Under the pieces are notes generated by a model that did no database searches, had not been told where the DNA came from, and saw nothing but the letters and a program-made list of their open reading frames with translations. The translations under genes were made by a program, and so were the position numbers. Shown here piece after piece: positions 24,938-35,945 of a stretch of DNA of 64,000 bases. The stretch is from Acephala macrosclerotiorum (taxonomy: Eukaryota > Ascomycota > Leotiomycetes > Helotiales > Mollisiaceae): the NCBI GenBank assembly GCA_014904845.1, contig MU119354.1, forward strand, positions 62,001-126,000, written 5' to 3'. How positions within the stretch are numbered: the stretch's first letter is position 1; each line of letters starts with the position of its first letter.

Positions 24938-25275
24938 AAAGAGAAAATTTTATTAAAGATTTTTAATTTTTTAATTTTAAAAAATGAACTATTAATAGAA
25001 ATCTTTATATATTATATATTTTAGACTCCACTATTATAGCGTAATTATTTTTAATTTTTTAAAATTTTTTTTATTAATATTTAAAAAAATTATTTATAAA
25101 TTTATAAAATTTCGAATTTCGAAGTTTAATTATTTAATATATATAAATAAAAACTAAAAACAAAATTAGTAACTTTATTAAGTTTTATATAAATATTTTA
25201 TATTTTTAATTTTATATATTTTTATAAACGTTTCGTAGAGTTATTAAAAGATAAAGATCGCTATTTTTAGTATAA
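24938..25275. repeat. AT-rich island (RIP-like)
   Basis: About 340 bp composed almost entirely of A and T with no open frame. It cuts off the HET pseudogene on one side and ends sharply at a G-rich segment (GTGGCCGAGAGGG repeated twice near 25280-25310). No terminal repeats or target duplication seen. Likely the remains of a mutated transposon. Confidence 0.6.
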
Positions 25276-26184
25276 AAAGTGGCCGAGAGGGGGTGGTGGC
25301 CGAGAGGGGAGGGGGGACCTTATATATACAATTAAGTAGGCTGCTACCAGCACTTTATGTAAGGTACTTTGATAGACAGAAATGCACTGGACACAGATTT
25401 AACTGTGCTGGGCGTTATGGAGAAGAGAAGAGAATAAGATGAGAAGGCAGAATGAAATCTAAGGATTTACCTATGGAAGGTGCGGGCTTGGTTGGGGAAG
25501 GCACGATCGCGAGGAGAGAAAGAATAAGGTTAATCCACCTCACATCACAGCGAGATTGCTTTCGTAGCTCTCCACGACTAAATCGACATCACTGGGTTTG
25601 TTCCCTCGACGATCGAGGTCTTCAATCCATTCGAGCTGTGGAGGCTCCCTCCGTGACATTTGTAGTGTCCCAAACCAGCGACACTCAAAAAGCCGCAATC
25701 CTACTAGAAAATGTCTCGCTATTGGACGTTAGTTTGGTGCTGTAGGCAAAGTCCGAAAGGCACAAATCAATAAATTCACTACTTGAGAAAAGAAGATGTG
25801 CGAAAGGAAAGAGATGAGTTCAGGAGTAGCCACCCTGGCGGCCTGAAACCCCGCTTGGGAGAAAACTGCTCACCTCGATCCAATCGCTTTCAGCCAATCT
25901 CATTCATCAAGAGTTGTTGCTCGTTTCAATCCCATTTCATTCCCATGTTCGTATCCTAGTGTACAAGAGTCTGCCTGCTCTTTCCCTGCCCCGTTCGATG
26001 CGGACAACCACCTATTCGTACGTCGCATGCAAAAGACCGCCATGCTTTCATCTCATATGCTATTGTACAGGTCATTACTTTCATCCGAAACCCATACTAT
26101 ATCGTTTCATCCAAAAGCCCGATCGTCGTTGCTTTCAGCTCATGATCGCTTGCTCCATCATTCCTGGGTATCGCATTCGCAAAA
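25276..26184. other. intergenic stretch
   Basis: Only short unconvincing open frames (for example 25452-25745). No RNA gene or repeat recognised apart from the doubled GTGGCCGAGAGGG at the left end. Confidence 0.45.
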
Positions 26185-28516
26185 TCAAATGAAAGCCCCA
26201 CCCCTCCCGTCATCAAACGGCGGAGGTGGCGGTAACCCCCTTCCTCTTCCATCCCCTCCACCACCCTGACCAGATTGGAACTTCTTCCTCTGCTGCTCAT
26301 AATATCTCTCCTCCTCATCCCTCCCAATTGCCATCCCGGCTTCTTCCTCCTTCTCCGTCTCGAGCGTATCCCTCCTCGGCGGCGTCAAATCCCTCCTCTC
26401 TCCACCTCGCCTCTCCGGACTCCCCCTTGCCTGTCTCGCCTTATCCTCCATATACCTCACATAATCGTCATCCTCTTCTTCATCATCATACGTTTCTAAC
26501 GGTACCGGTTGACGCCCCGTATTCGTATCCCCTTTCACTAGGCCTAGTCTCTCTTCTTCGGTAGCGCCTTTGACTGTTGCGCCGCGACTTCCGCGCCGGG
26601 AACTTAGGCCTTTACGTATCATGGGACTTCGAGATTGGACTTGATGCTCATCTTGTGCTGGGACTGAAGCTTGTGATTGTCCTTTCCTAAACACATTCTG
26701 GAACGAAAATTGTCTTCTCGCGGAATGAGGCGGGGGAGTTGGTCCTACAGATGGATGGAGAGACGAGCCTCGGCTTCCGGTGCGTTGGGAGTTGGTATCA
26801 TCTACTATCGTAATGTGGCGTTCTCGTTGCTCTTGTTCGGTTTTCAATTGTGATGGTAGTCCGTATCTGTGGTCTCCGCCATCGGGCTCGTGGCCGTAGT
26901 ATGCTGTGTCGCCACCGTCTACGCCGCCTTTGTAGGTTGGGATTGAGATCTCGGTTAGAGGGACGGGGTGCATGGGGCTTTGAACGCGAGGCTCGTGTGT
27001 GCTGCGGCGAGAGCCTATTATAGATTTCGCGCGGTCGAAGAAGCCCATCGTGGATGCGGTTGTTGGACGATCGTCTTCATGATCAGAGTCCGAATCTGAA
27101 GGGAAGCGTGACATGCCGAGAGGAGGGTGTAGCTGTGGTGAATAGATGGTAGTATGGGGAGGGTTCTCGAAAGGTGGGAAAGGAGTTGTGTTTCCTCGAG
27201 ATCGTACGCTGTTTGTGCCGATCGTTGTTCTGCGTCTTCGTAGCCCGTCCCATTCGATCTGTTCGTTTTCTCCAATGGGTTCGAGATCTGCTTGTTTCTC
27301 TTCGTGTAACCTCCTCGCTTCTTGCATCTCCATCTTTTGTCTCGTTTGTGAAAATCGTCTAACAATAGCTGCTGTGCCACGAATAGCATCTGCTTTTGGT
27401 TCCGATTCTGGCTGCTCTTGCTCGGCAATGGTTCGAACTTGGTCCAGATCTCCAGCGAAAACAGCGGTATCTGGTACATCCTTGGCGGATTTGGAAAGTT
27501 GGAGGAGGACGACTCCAGCACAGATAACGAAGAACCCCATGACAACGGTAATGATGGATGTGACTGTTCCCTTGAACCCTCGAAACAGAATAGCGGATGT
27601 GATGATCGTGCAACTCGTGAAGTAGACGTAATATGTAGGTGTAACCAATGCGGCATTGAATAAGTTTAGAGCTTTCTGTTTCGGGTTAGTAGAGTCCTTT
27701 TGCCGTGAGAGATTGACTTACATTGAGATATATGATCTCTGTTACAAGTGTCGTAATAACGAAAACAAACAATACGTAGAGGAACCACTGGTTGAATTGT
27801 GGGGTTCCTCCAATCTGAGCCACAATAGCAGCTCCAAGACCTTGTGTAGCCACTACACTTAGACCTCCAATGAAGCTGCAAATCGACAGGTATACCAGCA
27901 TCGACTTCTTTCCGTATCGTGGTCCCACCCAGATTGCTGTGAAGGCGGCGCCGATAATGATTATTCCCGCGTATACCAGAAACCCAGGCGAAATAACAAA
28001 GTGCTGCATCTCCTGGATATTCGCAGCTGATGATTCCGACGGCGCATTCATAACGATAACCACGGATCCTATAATGCATAGAAAGCATCCAACCTTGCCC
28101 ACCATGCTCAATCTCTCCTTGAGAAATATCGCAGATAGAATAGTCGTGATAACCACCGACAAGGCTCCCAACGGTGTAACCAAAATCGCATCCACGAAAG
28201 CATATGCCACAAAATTGCATATCTCCCCAATAATCATAAGCGTCATGCCCGTCCACCAGTATGCATTCTTCAGGTATCCATATCCCTCTCCAGCTACTTC
28301 ATCATATTTCTCGTTGGCCTTCAACAATCCCATTTTCTTCAACACAAACGATACCCCAATGAACACACCCGACGCAATTGCTAACGATATGCCAATCGCC
28401 TTGTATATAGGAGGTCTCGACGCCGTTGCTGGATTCGTCGTACTCGTGCCATTCGTAGAATTCGTTCTCGCATACAGTAAATTTGCAGCCAACAGCGCAT
28501 GCCCTACGTGATCCAT
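26185..28516 (-). CDS. NIPA-type magnesium transporter
   Basis: Exons 27722-28516 and 26185-27675 (46-bp intron) encode 761 residues. I chose the ATG at 28516 (context AAGATGG); an upstream in-frame Met at 28585 is possible. The first 350 residues are the DMT-superfamily NIPA domain with about nine helices: SLAIASGVFIGVSFVLKKMG, WWTGMTLMIIGEICNFVAY, FVDAILVTPLGALSVVITTI, FLKERLSMVGKVGCFLCIIG, LGAAIVAQIGGTPQFNQWFL and ALNLFNAALVTPTYYVYFTS. Members move Mg2+ across the plasma or endosomal membrane. A hydrophilic cytosolic tail of about 400 residues follows. It is rich in Arg, Ser, Pro and acidic runs and ends in a Gly/Pro-rich segment, so it is probably disordered and phosphorylated. Such long tails are usual in filamentous fungi. 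Confidence 0.92.
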
Positions 28517-30845
28517 CTTGGCGAATTGTACGGCGGAGGACCGCCTGCGAGAAAGAGAAATTCGTGAAGTGTCGCAACCGATCAACAGCGCTCACCAAAC
28601 TCTTATCAAGGCCGTAAATTTGTTTCGTAGGGAACTCGGAGGATAGCAGTAGCGTGTGGAGTGGAGATTTCGTTAAGGGGACGTTGCTGCTATCATGAGG
28701 GACGGCATACGCATAAGATTTGCAAAGGTATAGGAGCAAGCTGTAGACGATATTGACAGGCAAAGTGTGCTGATGTCTAATTCAGACGTGCGATCGGACG
28801 CTGGGTTTGTGAAGTATCAGAGTCGCGGGAGGCTGGTTGCTTTGAAACGGTTGTTGTGGGAGAAGATGGTGTTGTTTTGATTCCGAGGTCACCCTTGACA
28901 GGCAAACACTGCAGAGGAATCGTTGATTGAGCAGAATACACAGTTAAGAATTATGTTCAAGAATCTGCGAATATTGGTAGGTAAAATGTCCAAGGCTCTG
29001 TCTGGTGCAGGCGGAAGCAAGTTCTGTGCTCTCGATGTTGAAGATGGGAAATGGACTGCAGGTTGTGATGGTGGTTGGTTCTGGGGTCCTTGTCATCCGG
29101 TTGGCTGGCGACGCAAACGAGTCAACGAGGCTGTGCAAAATGCAGCAGCACTCAGAAACGCAGGGTGATTTTTGGGCGCAATTGAAGGTGGCGTATTGAG
29201 CAGCTGGTTCGATGGACGAGCTGAGAAGTGCAGATAAAGACACGGGATGTTGGGGGCCGTGGAGGCGCAGAACATGTAAGTGAGGCTATAGAAAGGGAAC
29301 TCGATATCCCGTTCGCGATACACACGATTGCTGCTGTTCCAGGTCTCTCTGTACCATCTGCGATGTGCAAAGTGATGAAATGCCGTCAGGAGACACCGCA
29401 TTTCCTGGTATTTACCGACGAATGCCAAAACATGGCGATCTTCACATCTTGGTTTGCTGCACCTAAAAATATATGGCATCCATGATTTGCGGAGAATAGC
29501 CTAAACCAGAACCTCAAAACCCGTCCCAGCAACGACAACCTATCGCCGCCCTCCACCTCACGCGAGTTCTCCATACAAAGGCATCTTGGACCCTCTCTCA
29601 GCCAGAGATCATCACGCAGTTCCAGCATTTTGAGCCCCTGATTACTGTGCTCTATTCGGCTCAATTACCCAACCGCCACTCGTTGTTTCTGCTGGAACAC
29701 TCATTGTTCGAGAAACTATTCTTACCCCAACATTCACATTCATCCACGCGCCTGAGCACGATGAACATGACATCTCGCGCATCCCCCTCATGTTTCGACA
29801 TCTGCTCGGGGATTATCAAACCCGTTCTCTGGCGCGTGGCTTTGCATATCCCATCTACCAGTGACATTCTCTCTCACTTTGATAATCGCTGAGTTGGTGA
29901 TCGGTACGAGTAGTGAGTGGGTGGCTGGCATGACGACGACACGATTGTCTCACACCCCACTGGGGCGACTTCTTTGCGAGGTGGGATGATAGATAGAGTT
30001 ATCGAATCCTTTCGGACGGAAATGATAAGGCTCGAGGTGAACCTTTGCGATTATTCGTGTTCGTACCGTACAGAACGCCTCCAGCTCCTTGGCGAGGCAG
30101 TCTCGATGAGCCTCATGCACCTTATTCGCATCGATTAATCCTTTGCAACGCGTCCTTTGGAGTTTTTCGAGAGCTAGTTGCGGGGAAGCGAGCATAAGCA
30201 TGTTTTTCATCCTTTCGTCTCACTATTCGCCTTGTACTTTCTCGTCGCTGCCAATGGGCTGTTCATGGTCCTCCTTCCTTCGAAGCTGACGCACGTGACC
30301 CTCACACTTTGCGAGCCTCGTGTCCAAGTCGGATCTCTTCCATTAAATAATCATGTACGCTTCGTGATTTGAATTGCTCATTTTGACAGCTGATAGGGCT
30401 GCTGAAAATCTTTATGAAATGAACTGCCTCTTAGCGTTGTCATTTGGTCCAACGTATGAGGAGAAGCTTAGCCGAAGCTACTTCCCCACATCAAACCCGA
30501 AACATCCGGTACTCGAAGACATCTGATTTCGATGTCTTGAAGCAAGTTCAGCCTTGCATGTGCTTTTGAATCAAGCTAGACATGTCCTCTTTGCTGGTAT
30601 CACGTGCCACTGTTGTCTCAAGGTCCCGTTGATAAAGACAACACTAACAATATCTTTGCTTCATACTTATCACTATATACATCACCTTCTCCTCTGGACT
30701 ACCATCCACCACCTGTAGCAAAACAATTATCCCGAAAATCCTCCGTTCCATTGACTAACAACGATTTTCCCAGGCACAGAAACCTCCATATTTACTTAAA
30801 TAGCAAATTCGCCATCATCCAATCAGCGTCTCAAGACGCACAAAA
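28517..30845. other. long intergenic stretch
   Basis: 5' region of the NIPA gene (a leader intron ending in TCTCGCAG near 28552 is possible), then about 2 kb in which I find no coding gene or repeat. Open frames at 28923-29664 and 29917-30372 lack family resemblance. Confidence 0.45.
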
Positions 30846-30967
30846 GGTTCTGTGGTGTAATGGGTATGTCAACACTTCACAATCATTCAAGACAACGACT
30901 AATCAGAACCCAGTTAGCACATCGGATTTTGATTCCGGGGATTTGGGTTCAATTCCCAGCAGAACCT
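30846..30967 (+). tRNA. tRNA-Gln(UUG) with a 50-nt insertion in the D-loop
   Basis: Removing 30864-30913 leaves a perfect 72-nt cloverleaf. Acceptor GGTTCTG pairs with CAGAACC and the discriminator is T. D-stem GTGT pairs with GCAC, D-loop AATGGTTA. Anticodon stem TCGGA pairs with TCCGG around loop TTTTGAT (anticodon TTG). The T-arm is TTGGG-TTCAATT-CCCAG. The A box TGGTGTAATGG (30853-30863) ends exactly where the insertion starts and the B box GGTTCAATTCC (30946-30956) is intact, so RNA polymerase III promotion should survive. The insertion starts GTATGT, has CGACTAAT near its end and stops at CCCAG: spliceosomal-type signals at a position where nuclear tRNA introns are not expected (the usual site is 37/38). 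The anticodon loop itself has no intron. Confidence 0.85.
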
Positions 30968-31798
30968 CAGCTGTTCTTTCTTTTTTTGAACTTTTTTTTG
31001 CGCCTCTGTTGTTTGTGTTGTTATCAAGCGAGTACGCGAGATAAATAGCCGCGAGGCGAGACGGAGTGGGGCGCCCGCGGCTTAAGGGGAGGTGGCGTGA
31101 ATCACTCCTTTCTTTGAAGTTTAGTCGTTCTTTTTGAAAAGCTCGCAAATCGATAGATGGCCTTTGGCCGTCAGTCCTTCTTTCTTTGTATCTTGATCAA
31201 GACTCATGTATCTGCCGATCCATCAATTCTTGCTCTGCCTTCTCAAGCCTACCTCAGCCTTCTAGAGCTTACAGACTTTTGTACGATTGAAGCCGCAGCC
31301 TAGCCTGATTCATAATGCTGCCAGAATTCTCAACGATGTGGGGTTGAATGAATAGCATCAGGCTGTCGCTGATTACTTCGCCTCTTTTCTCGATGTTGTG
31401 TATAGTTGGTTCCAAAGGATGCTTACGTTCTCATGTTACACGACACTCGGATTGGTCATGGAAGTGCGAGTGCTTGAAGGAGAGCCGTTTATCGGCCAGC
31501 ATCTCGTGGTTGCGCCTGCTGAAAGGCTTCATTCTCGGCCCCCATTCCAATAACGACAGGAGGAAGCTTCAGCCCTACCTCCCTTCGCCTGTCCTCTCTT
31601 TGGCATGTATAGCTCTGCCACAACATTTGAGTCTAAGTTTAGAGATTTATGAGGATTCAGCCTCGTTCTTCTCCGTTTCAAATATCTCCTCATCTCATTA
31701 TTCCAACCCTTTTTCAACAATAAAGATGTAGCCCAGCCGCCGATCTTTATGATGATTTCCTCGAACTTCCTTCGAATTCCGTCCAGCAGGGTTTCACG
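30968..31798. other. intergenic stretch
   Basis: After the Pol III terminators no gene is seen. It should contain the promoter and leader of the lectin gene. Confidence 0.45.
30977..30999 (+). terminator. RNA polymerase III T-run terminators
   Basis: Runs of seven T (30981-30987) and eight T (30992-30999) lie 14-32 nt after the tRNA-Gln discriminator base, where Pol III termination is expected. Confidence 0.7.
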
Positions 31799-32958
31799 AT
31801 GCATTTTTCAGACTTGTTTATTGCCTCGGCCTTTTGTTTCCGATTGGCATCTTCACAGGCACTCGCATCTTGGTATACCAACCTCGGTTCTCAAGTCATC
31901 TATCAAAATGCCTCAACCGGCGATTTGATGTATAGCGTCGACACAGGTAGCGGTCCAGGAACAGGCGGCTTTACTTCTTGGGCTAAGCTTCCTATAACGA
32001 CACCCGCCAAGGTAGGAACGAGTTCGGCAAGGACAGGATTCTCTAGTGGCGATGGAAATATCTACGTAAGTCTGCAGATCCTGGACAACATGAATATTGC
32101 TGACGACTGCGACAGATGGTGGCAACAACTTGACAGCTTATGGTATCGACAAAAACGGCAGTATCTTAGCATCAACTCTTCAAAATAATAGGACGTGGTT
32201 ACAATGTAAGCACTCTCCAGCTTCCCGAGTCCCCAAAGCTAACACACACCACAGTACCACCCATCCTCTCTTCAAACTTCACAGCTTGGTCTCTAACCAA
32301 CGTGACCCTAGCCGCGACTGTCGCCCCCACATCCAACATCTCCAAAACCCTCTTCTACATCGGCACCGACCGCTCCCTCCACCAAACCACCACTCTTAAC
32401 AATTGGGCAACATACGCCATCGCTCCCAGCCAAAGCGCTAACATCTGGCCACTCACAGACCAATCCAACGCCCAATTCACTCAAACAAATAACTCTGCTG
32501 GCACGACATTATCCATTTTCTACGTCTCGGGTGGGGAGCTGGTCCAAGTCTCAGTCGCAAGTGGGGTATGACAGAAAGCTGTTTCGATTTTCCAAACCAC
32601 ATACACTGCACCGCCAAACGCTACCAACTCAACAAGCCCAGTCGGCGCTACTCATACCTCATCTTCCAAAAACTCTACTCATGCAACTGCAGTTGGAGTC
32701 GGTTTAGGAATTGGACTCGGTGTCCCGATTTTTGCCACAATCTGTGCATTGGGGTATTTCCTTATGAGAAGGAGAAGGAATCTGATGAAAGTTTCGAGTG
32801 GAGCGGAGGAGACGAATCCGCCTGTTCCCGATAAAGATGTGCAGAAAGTGAGTGGGTTCACGACGGTTAGGCATGAAATGCCGGAGGCTTTGGAGCCGCA
32901 GTATGAGTTGCCTGGTGATAGGGATGTTGGTGGATCGAGGGAGGATACTTGGTTGTAG
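31799..32958 (+). CDS. lectin-like surface protein with single transmembrane helix; in-frame TGA before the helix
   Basis: Exons 31799-32069, 32116-32205 and 32255 onward. A signal peptide (MHFSDLFIASAFCFRLASSQ) leads into repeats resembling a fucose-specific-lectin propeller: LASWYTNLGSQVIYQNAST, NNLTAYGIDKNGSILASTL, SKTLFYIGTDRSLHQTTT and TTLSIFYVSGGELVQVSVAS. The frame then meets TGA at 32569-32571 and stays open for 128 more codons. These encode a Ser/Thr/Asn-rich linker, a helix (VGLGIGLGVPIFATICALGY followed by FLMRRRR) and a cytosolic tail ending at 32958. I see no intron that would remove the TGA. The product may be a secreted lectin only, a membrane form made by readthrough, or a recently broken gene. 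The first intron has a weak donor (GTCTGC), chosen because GTAAGT four bases earlier gives a stop. Confidence 0.7.
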
Positions 32959-33587
32959 GTTATAGATGAAAAACCAAAGGAACAGCACAAGATTGTTACC
33001 TATTCTATCAATTTAAATCACTTGCTTGATGCTAAGCGAGGCTAGGCTATTCATTCACGGGCGAGGACGTTGCTAGAAGTAGCGTGAACCATACCTTTTA
33101 TTGAAAAGCTTACGATCGTCAAGTTGTATTGAATTAATGGGCATCACGAGTTGATATCTGCGCGATCAGACTAGTCGCGAACGACATAGCACAGATGAGA
33201 AACCTTGATCTCATTCCGTCACGTGAATCCGCAGTCCTCCACGCCTTTCAGTTTGTCTCTGTGTTGTAGACAATTAATATTGGGCCTTAACATTCATCGA
33301 GTCTAGACAAGAGTATAGAGCTTTTCGAAACTGAGAACATTGTTATGCTGGGTTTTTCAGTCGAGTTGGCCTGAACAATTGTTGGACCATAGTCATAACT
33401 TTTGGCAGAGAAAAAGTCCCAAAATCTCTAGTACTTTCAGCAAATCGGAATATCGGACTCCTTTTGCGCAACGTATAGCGGTTTATCTAGTGCAGGTTTT
33501 CCGAGGAAAGTGATTCATCTCACCTGAAGTCTCTAGTACTCGGGACAAACTTCCGAACATGGCGAGTAACTTCGACTGAGGCTTTTG
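32959..33587. other. intergenic stretch
   Basis: No gene seen between the lectin gene and the inverted repeat at 33588. Confidence 0.4.
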
Positions 33588-33769
33588 ACGGCGGGCCTCC
33601 CGAGTGATTGGATCTCAAAGCGCAGTAGTGCAGTAGCGCAGCCTTGCTTTTTCGCGGCGGGCCGCTTGCGCAGCTTTCTGCCTCATTTTCTATCGCGCTG
33701 ATTGGGTGTAAATTTTGCGAACTGGTGGCATACGCGGTGTAAATTTACACGTGCAGTGAGGCCCGCCGT
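33588..33769. repeat. 182-bp segment bounded by a 12-bp inverted repeat
   Basis: ACGGCGGGCCTC at 33588-33599 is exactly complementary to GAGGCCCGCCGT at 33758-33769. Inside lie a perfect 14-bp palindrome GTGTAAATTTACAC (33737-33750), a near copy of its half (GTGTAAATTTT at about 33707) and a GCGGCGGGCCGC block. It may be a small fold-back element or a GC-rich promoter with paired factor sites. Confidence 0.45.
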
Positions 33770-33980
33770 TTCTGCCATTATATAGCGAAATGGTTGCCCG
33801 GAGCTCTCTGAACCTTAATCACATCTACATCCTTCAAATTTTCCTTCTCACTCATCACCACAGAGCTAATCCATACTCAACACCCACAATCAGCATCCAT
33901 TTTAAACAACAATTCGAAACGAACTTCCATCTATCGACGCCGTATTTGCCACCATCAGTGAATCGCGGAACTAGTACATC

Positions 33981-34341
33981 ATGTGAGTTCAGCTTCGTGC
34001 CTGTCACTCATATTATTCCTTTCTCATCTGCGTGATTTGTCTAAGTAAGTCAATTGTGAATGAATTCGAAACTGATCTGCTCCATCGCAGGCGGACCAAA
34101 GTGTCCTCGTCGGAAAAGACGATGACTCCCAGCACAAGCCATGGCTCATATTCCGACCCATTGCAGCATCTGGACTTGATGGTTGAGTGCGTGCTATCCC
34201 TTTTAATTGAAGTCGTCTCGAGAATTGACACTGGTTCAACAGGAAACCTCAACTCTACGGACCGATTTGGTCATGCTATCATGGCCACTGCACGGTGGAA
34301 CATGTCAAGACCTACGACCTTCGCTAACTTCGGCCTTCTAA
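33981..34341 (+). CDS. possible 63-residue spliced gene, uncertain
   Basis: Two introns with good ends are visible: 33983-34090 (GTGAGT to CGCAG) and 34182-34242 (GTTGAG to CAACAG). Splicing the first creates an ATG split by the intron (AT at 33981-33982, G at 34091), followed by RTKVSSSEKTMTPSTSHGSY and, after the second intron, ETSTLRTDLVMLSWPLHGG, ending at 34341. A second frame across the same introns also stays open (VLVGKDDDSQHKPWLIFRPI). I cannot decide which, if either, is translated, and recognise no family. Confidence 0.25.
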
Positions 34342-34702
34342 TGACAACAATTGTCAGCACGATGAGATTGAGTCTATAGATTCTTTCGCCCCCCTTCCCG
34401 AATCACAACTGGATTTCAACATCCTCCTTCCACGAAACTCTTCCGCCACGTCACGCAATCCTCCTTCATAATTCCAAATTCAAGCATTCAACATGCCACA
34501 AAGAACATAATATCTCTTGTCCAATTTCATGCACGGATACGGCCAAGCTCTTTCGGGGCAATTTGCCGTCACTTGACATTCACTCGATTTTTGATTAGCT
34601 AGCCTACGACTCTCTTTGAAATCTCCTGATAGATGTTTTTGTTTTCTTTCAACCTTCTCTTAGTGCGGGCGCGGTCTTCAGATCTTCTATGGCGTTACAT
34701 CT
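34342..34702. other. intergenic stretch
   Basis: Nothing recognised before the first hairpin repeat. Confidence 0.4.
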
Positions 34703-34763
34703 GGTTCACCTCCTTAGCTCGCTTCGCTCACAAAAGCGAGCTAAGGAGGTTAACCGACTATTA
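34703..34763. repeat. hairpin repeat, copy A
   Basis: CCTCCTTAGCTCGCTT (34709-34724) and its exact complement (34734-34749) enclose a 9-nt loop CGCTCACAA. The right arm continues into TTAACCGACTATTA, matching the outer parts of copies B and C; the left outer arm is degenerate. Confidence 0.85.
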
Positions 34764-34781
34764 TGCCGATTCATGTATGTC

Positions 34782-34850
34782 TAATAGCCGGTACTCCTCC
34801 TTAGCTCGCTAGCTCTCACAAGGCGAGCTAAGGAGGAGTACCGATTATTA
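34782..34850. repeat. hairpin repeat, copy B
   Basis: Two 28-nt arms (34782-34809 and 34823-34850) are complementary except at two positions, with a 13-nt loop containing CTCACA. The arms read TAATAGCCGGTACTCCTCC then TTAGCTCGC, the same family as copy A. Confidence 0.85.
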
Positions 34851-35124
34851 GTATCAACGAGTTTGAATATGGGCTGGGACCGTTTGGGCTCTATGGTCTT
34901 CTGGTGGCGTCATTGGTATTCTTTCTCTGACCTGGACTTGGAATTTGGGTGCTTCAAGATGTCTCTGCTTTTTTCCCTTTCTTTCAATGACCTGAGTATT
35001 GTCGCAAAACTGCTAAAAACCGCTACTTTGGAAGTATTGACGACCAAAAGAACGCAAGCAAAAAAACACGCAAAACAGAAATCACAAAAAACCCCCACGG
35101 TGAGCCTGCCATCTTCGGCTCATC

Positions 35125-35945
35125 ATGGACCACCATACATCCATGCCGGACGTTCTCGAGGAAGAACAGTTCGGCCTCTTCGATTACGTCGACCTCGATG
35201 GTATACCAACCACTTACCAGCAAACTTCGAATCAGCCTACCGATGGATGGATCGACGACGATCCAGGTTTGAATAGCAATCTTGCCATACGGTGGAACCT
35301 TCAGCTTGAGACAGAAAATCCGGGAACGCCCTTACAGAGAGACCCCCAACCTTTTGAACCTGGGTCTTTTCACGATCTCATAAATTACGACAGCGACATC
35401 GACGACCTCGCTTCATCCACCATAATGGAGCAGTCACCATCACTATATTCGGAGTCTCAAAGCTCCCCGGCCATCGCAGAGCATCAGCCACTCTCAAGTA
35501 GTTCAAGTGTCTCAGGCTCATCGCCATCGAATGGAAGCGATCAAGTGGCAATCTCTCCTCCAGAAGAATTGCCAATCCAAACCCAGCAACGCGTTTACCA
35601 GACGATAGACTTTACCTGCAGACACTGCGCCCGAAGCTTTACAAAGAAATACCTTCGAACGTATGTTTCCTCGCTCATCTTCTCTTCGCACCATATGCTT
35701 ACCCCAAGAACAGCAAGCACGAGCAAATCCACACCAAACCTATCACTTGCCCATTAGCACCAACATGTCAATATCGCACAGCCAGGAATCGAGACATGCG
35801 GCGACACATCGGGGTTCATCATGATGGAACTGTCTCGCGCTTCACGTGTTCGGTTAGCGGGTGCAGATATGAGCGGGTGGGGTTCAATAGGAAGGATAAC
35901 TTGGCGAGGCATATGAGGAGGGTGCATTCTAGGTTGACACCTTGA
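35125..35945 (+). CDS. C2H2 zinc-finger transcription factor, 255 residues
   Basis: Exons 35125-35660 and 35714-35945 (53-bp intron, GTATGT to ACAG) close in phase. The first 170 residues are acidic and Ser/Pro/Gln-rich (for example LEEEQFGLFDYVDLDGIP, LSSSSSVSGSSPSNGS) and look like a disordered activation region. The C-terminus has zinc fingers: FTCRHCARSFTKKYLRTKHE (completed across the intron), an atypical ITCPLAPTCQYRTARNRDMR then RHIGVHH, and FTCSVSGCRYERVGF then RKDNLARHMRRVH. A basic LARHMRRVHSR end is usual for such nuclear regulators in fungi. The target is unknown. Confidence 0.8.

Noticed and set aside
25452..25745. 97-codon plus-strand frame
   Set aside because: No start context, domain or splice signals; lies beside an AT-rich island in mutated sequence.
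28923..29664. Several open frames on both strands
   Set aside because: Low-information composition, no signal peptide, domain or splice pattern.
30604..31044. 146-codon open frame over the tRNA-Gln locus
   Set aside because: It reads straight through the tRNA halves and the T-run terminators and has no domain; the RNA gene explains the sequence.
34342..34850. CRISPR-like array from the repeated hairpins
   Set aside because: Only two neighbouring copies with unequal arms, and the sequence is eukaryotic; they are fold-back repeats.
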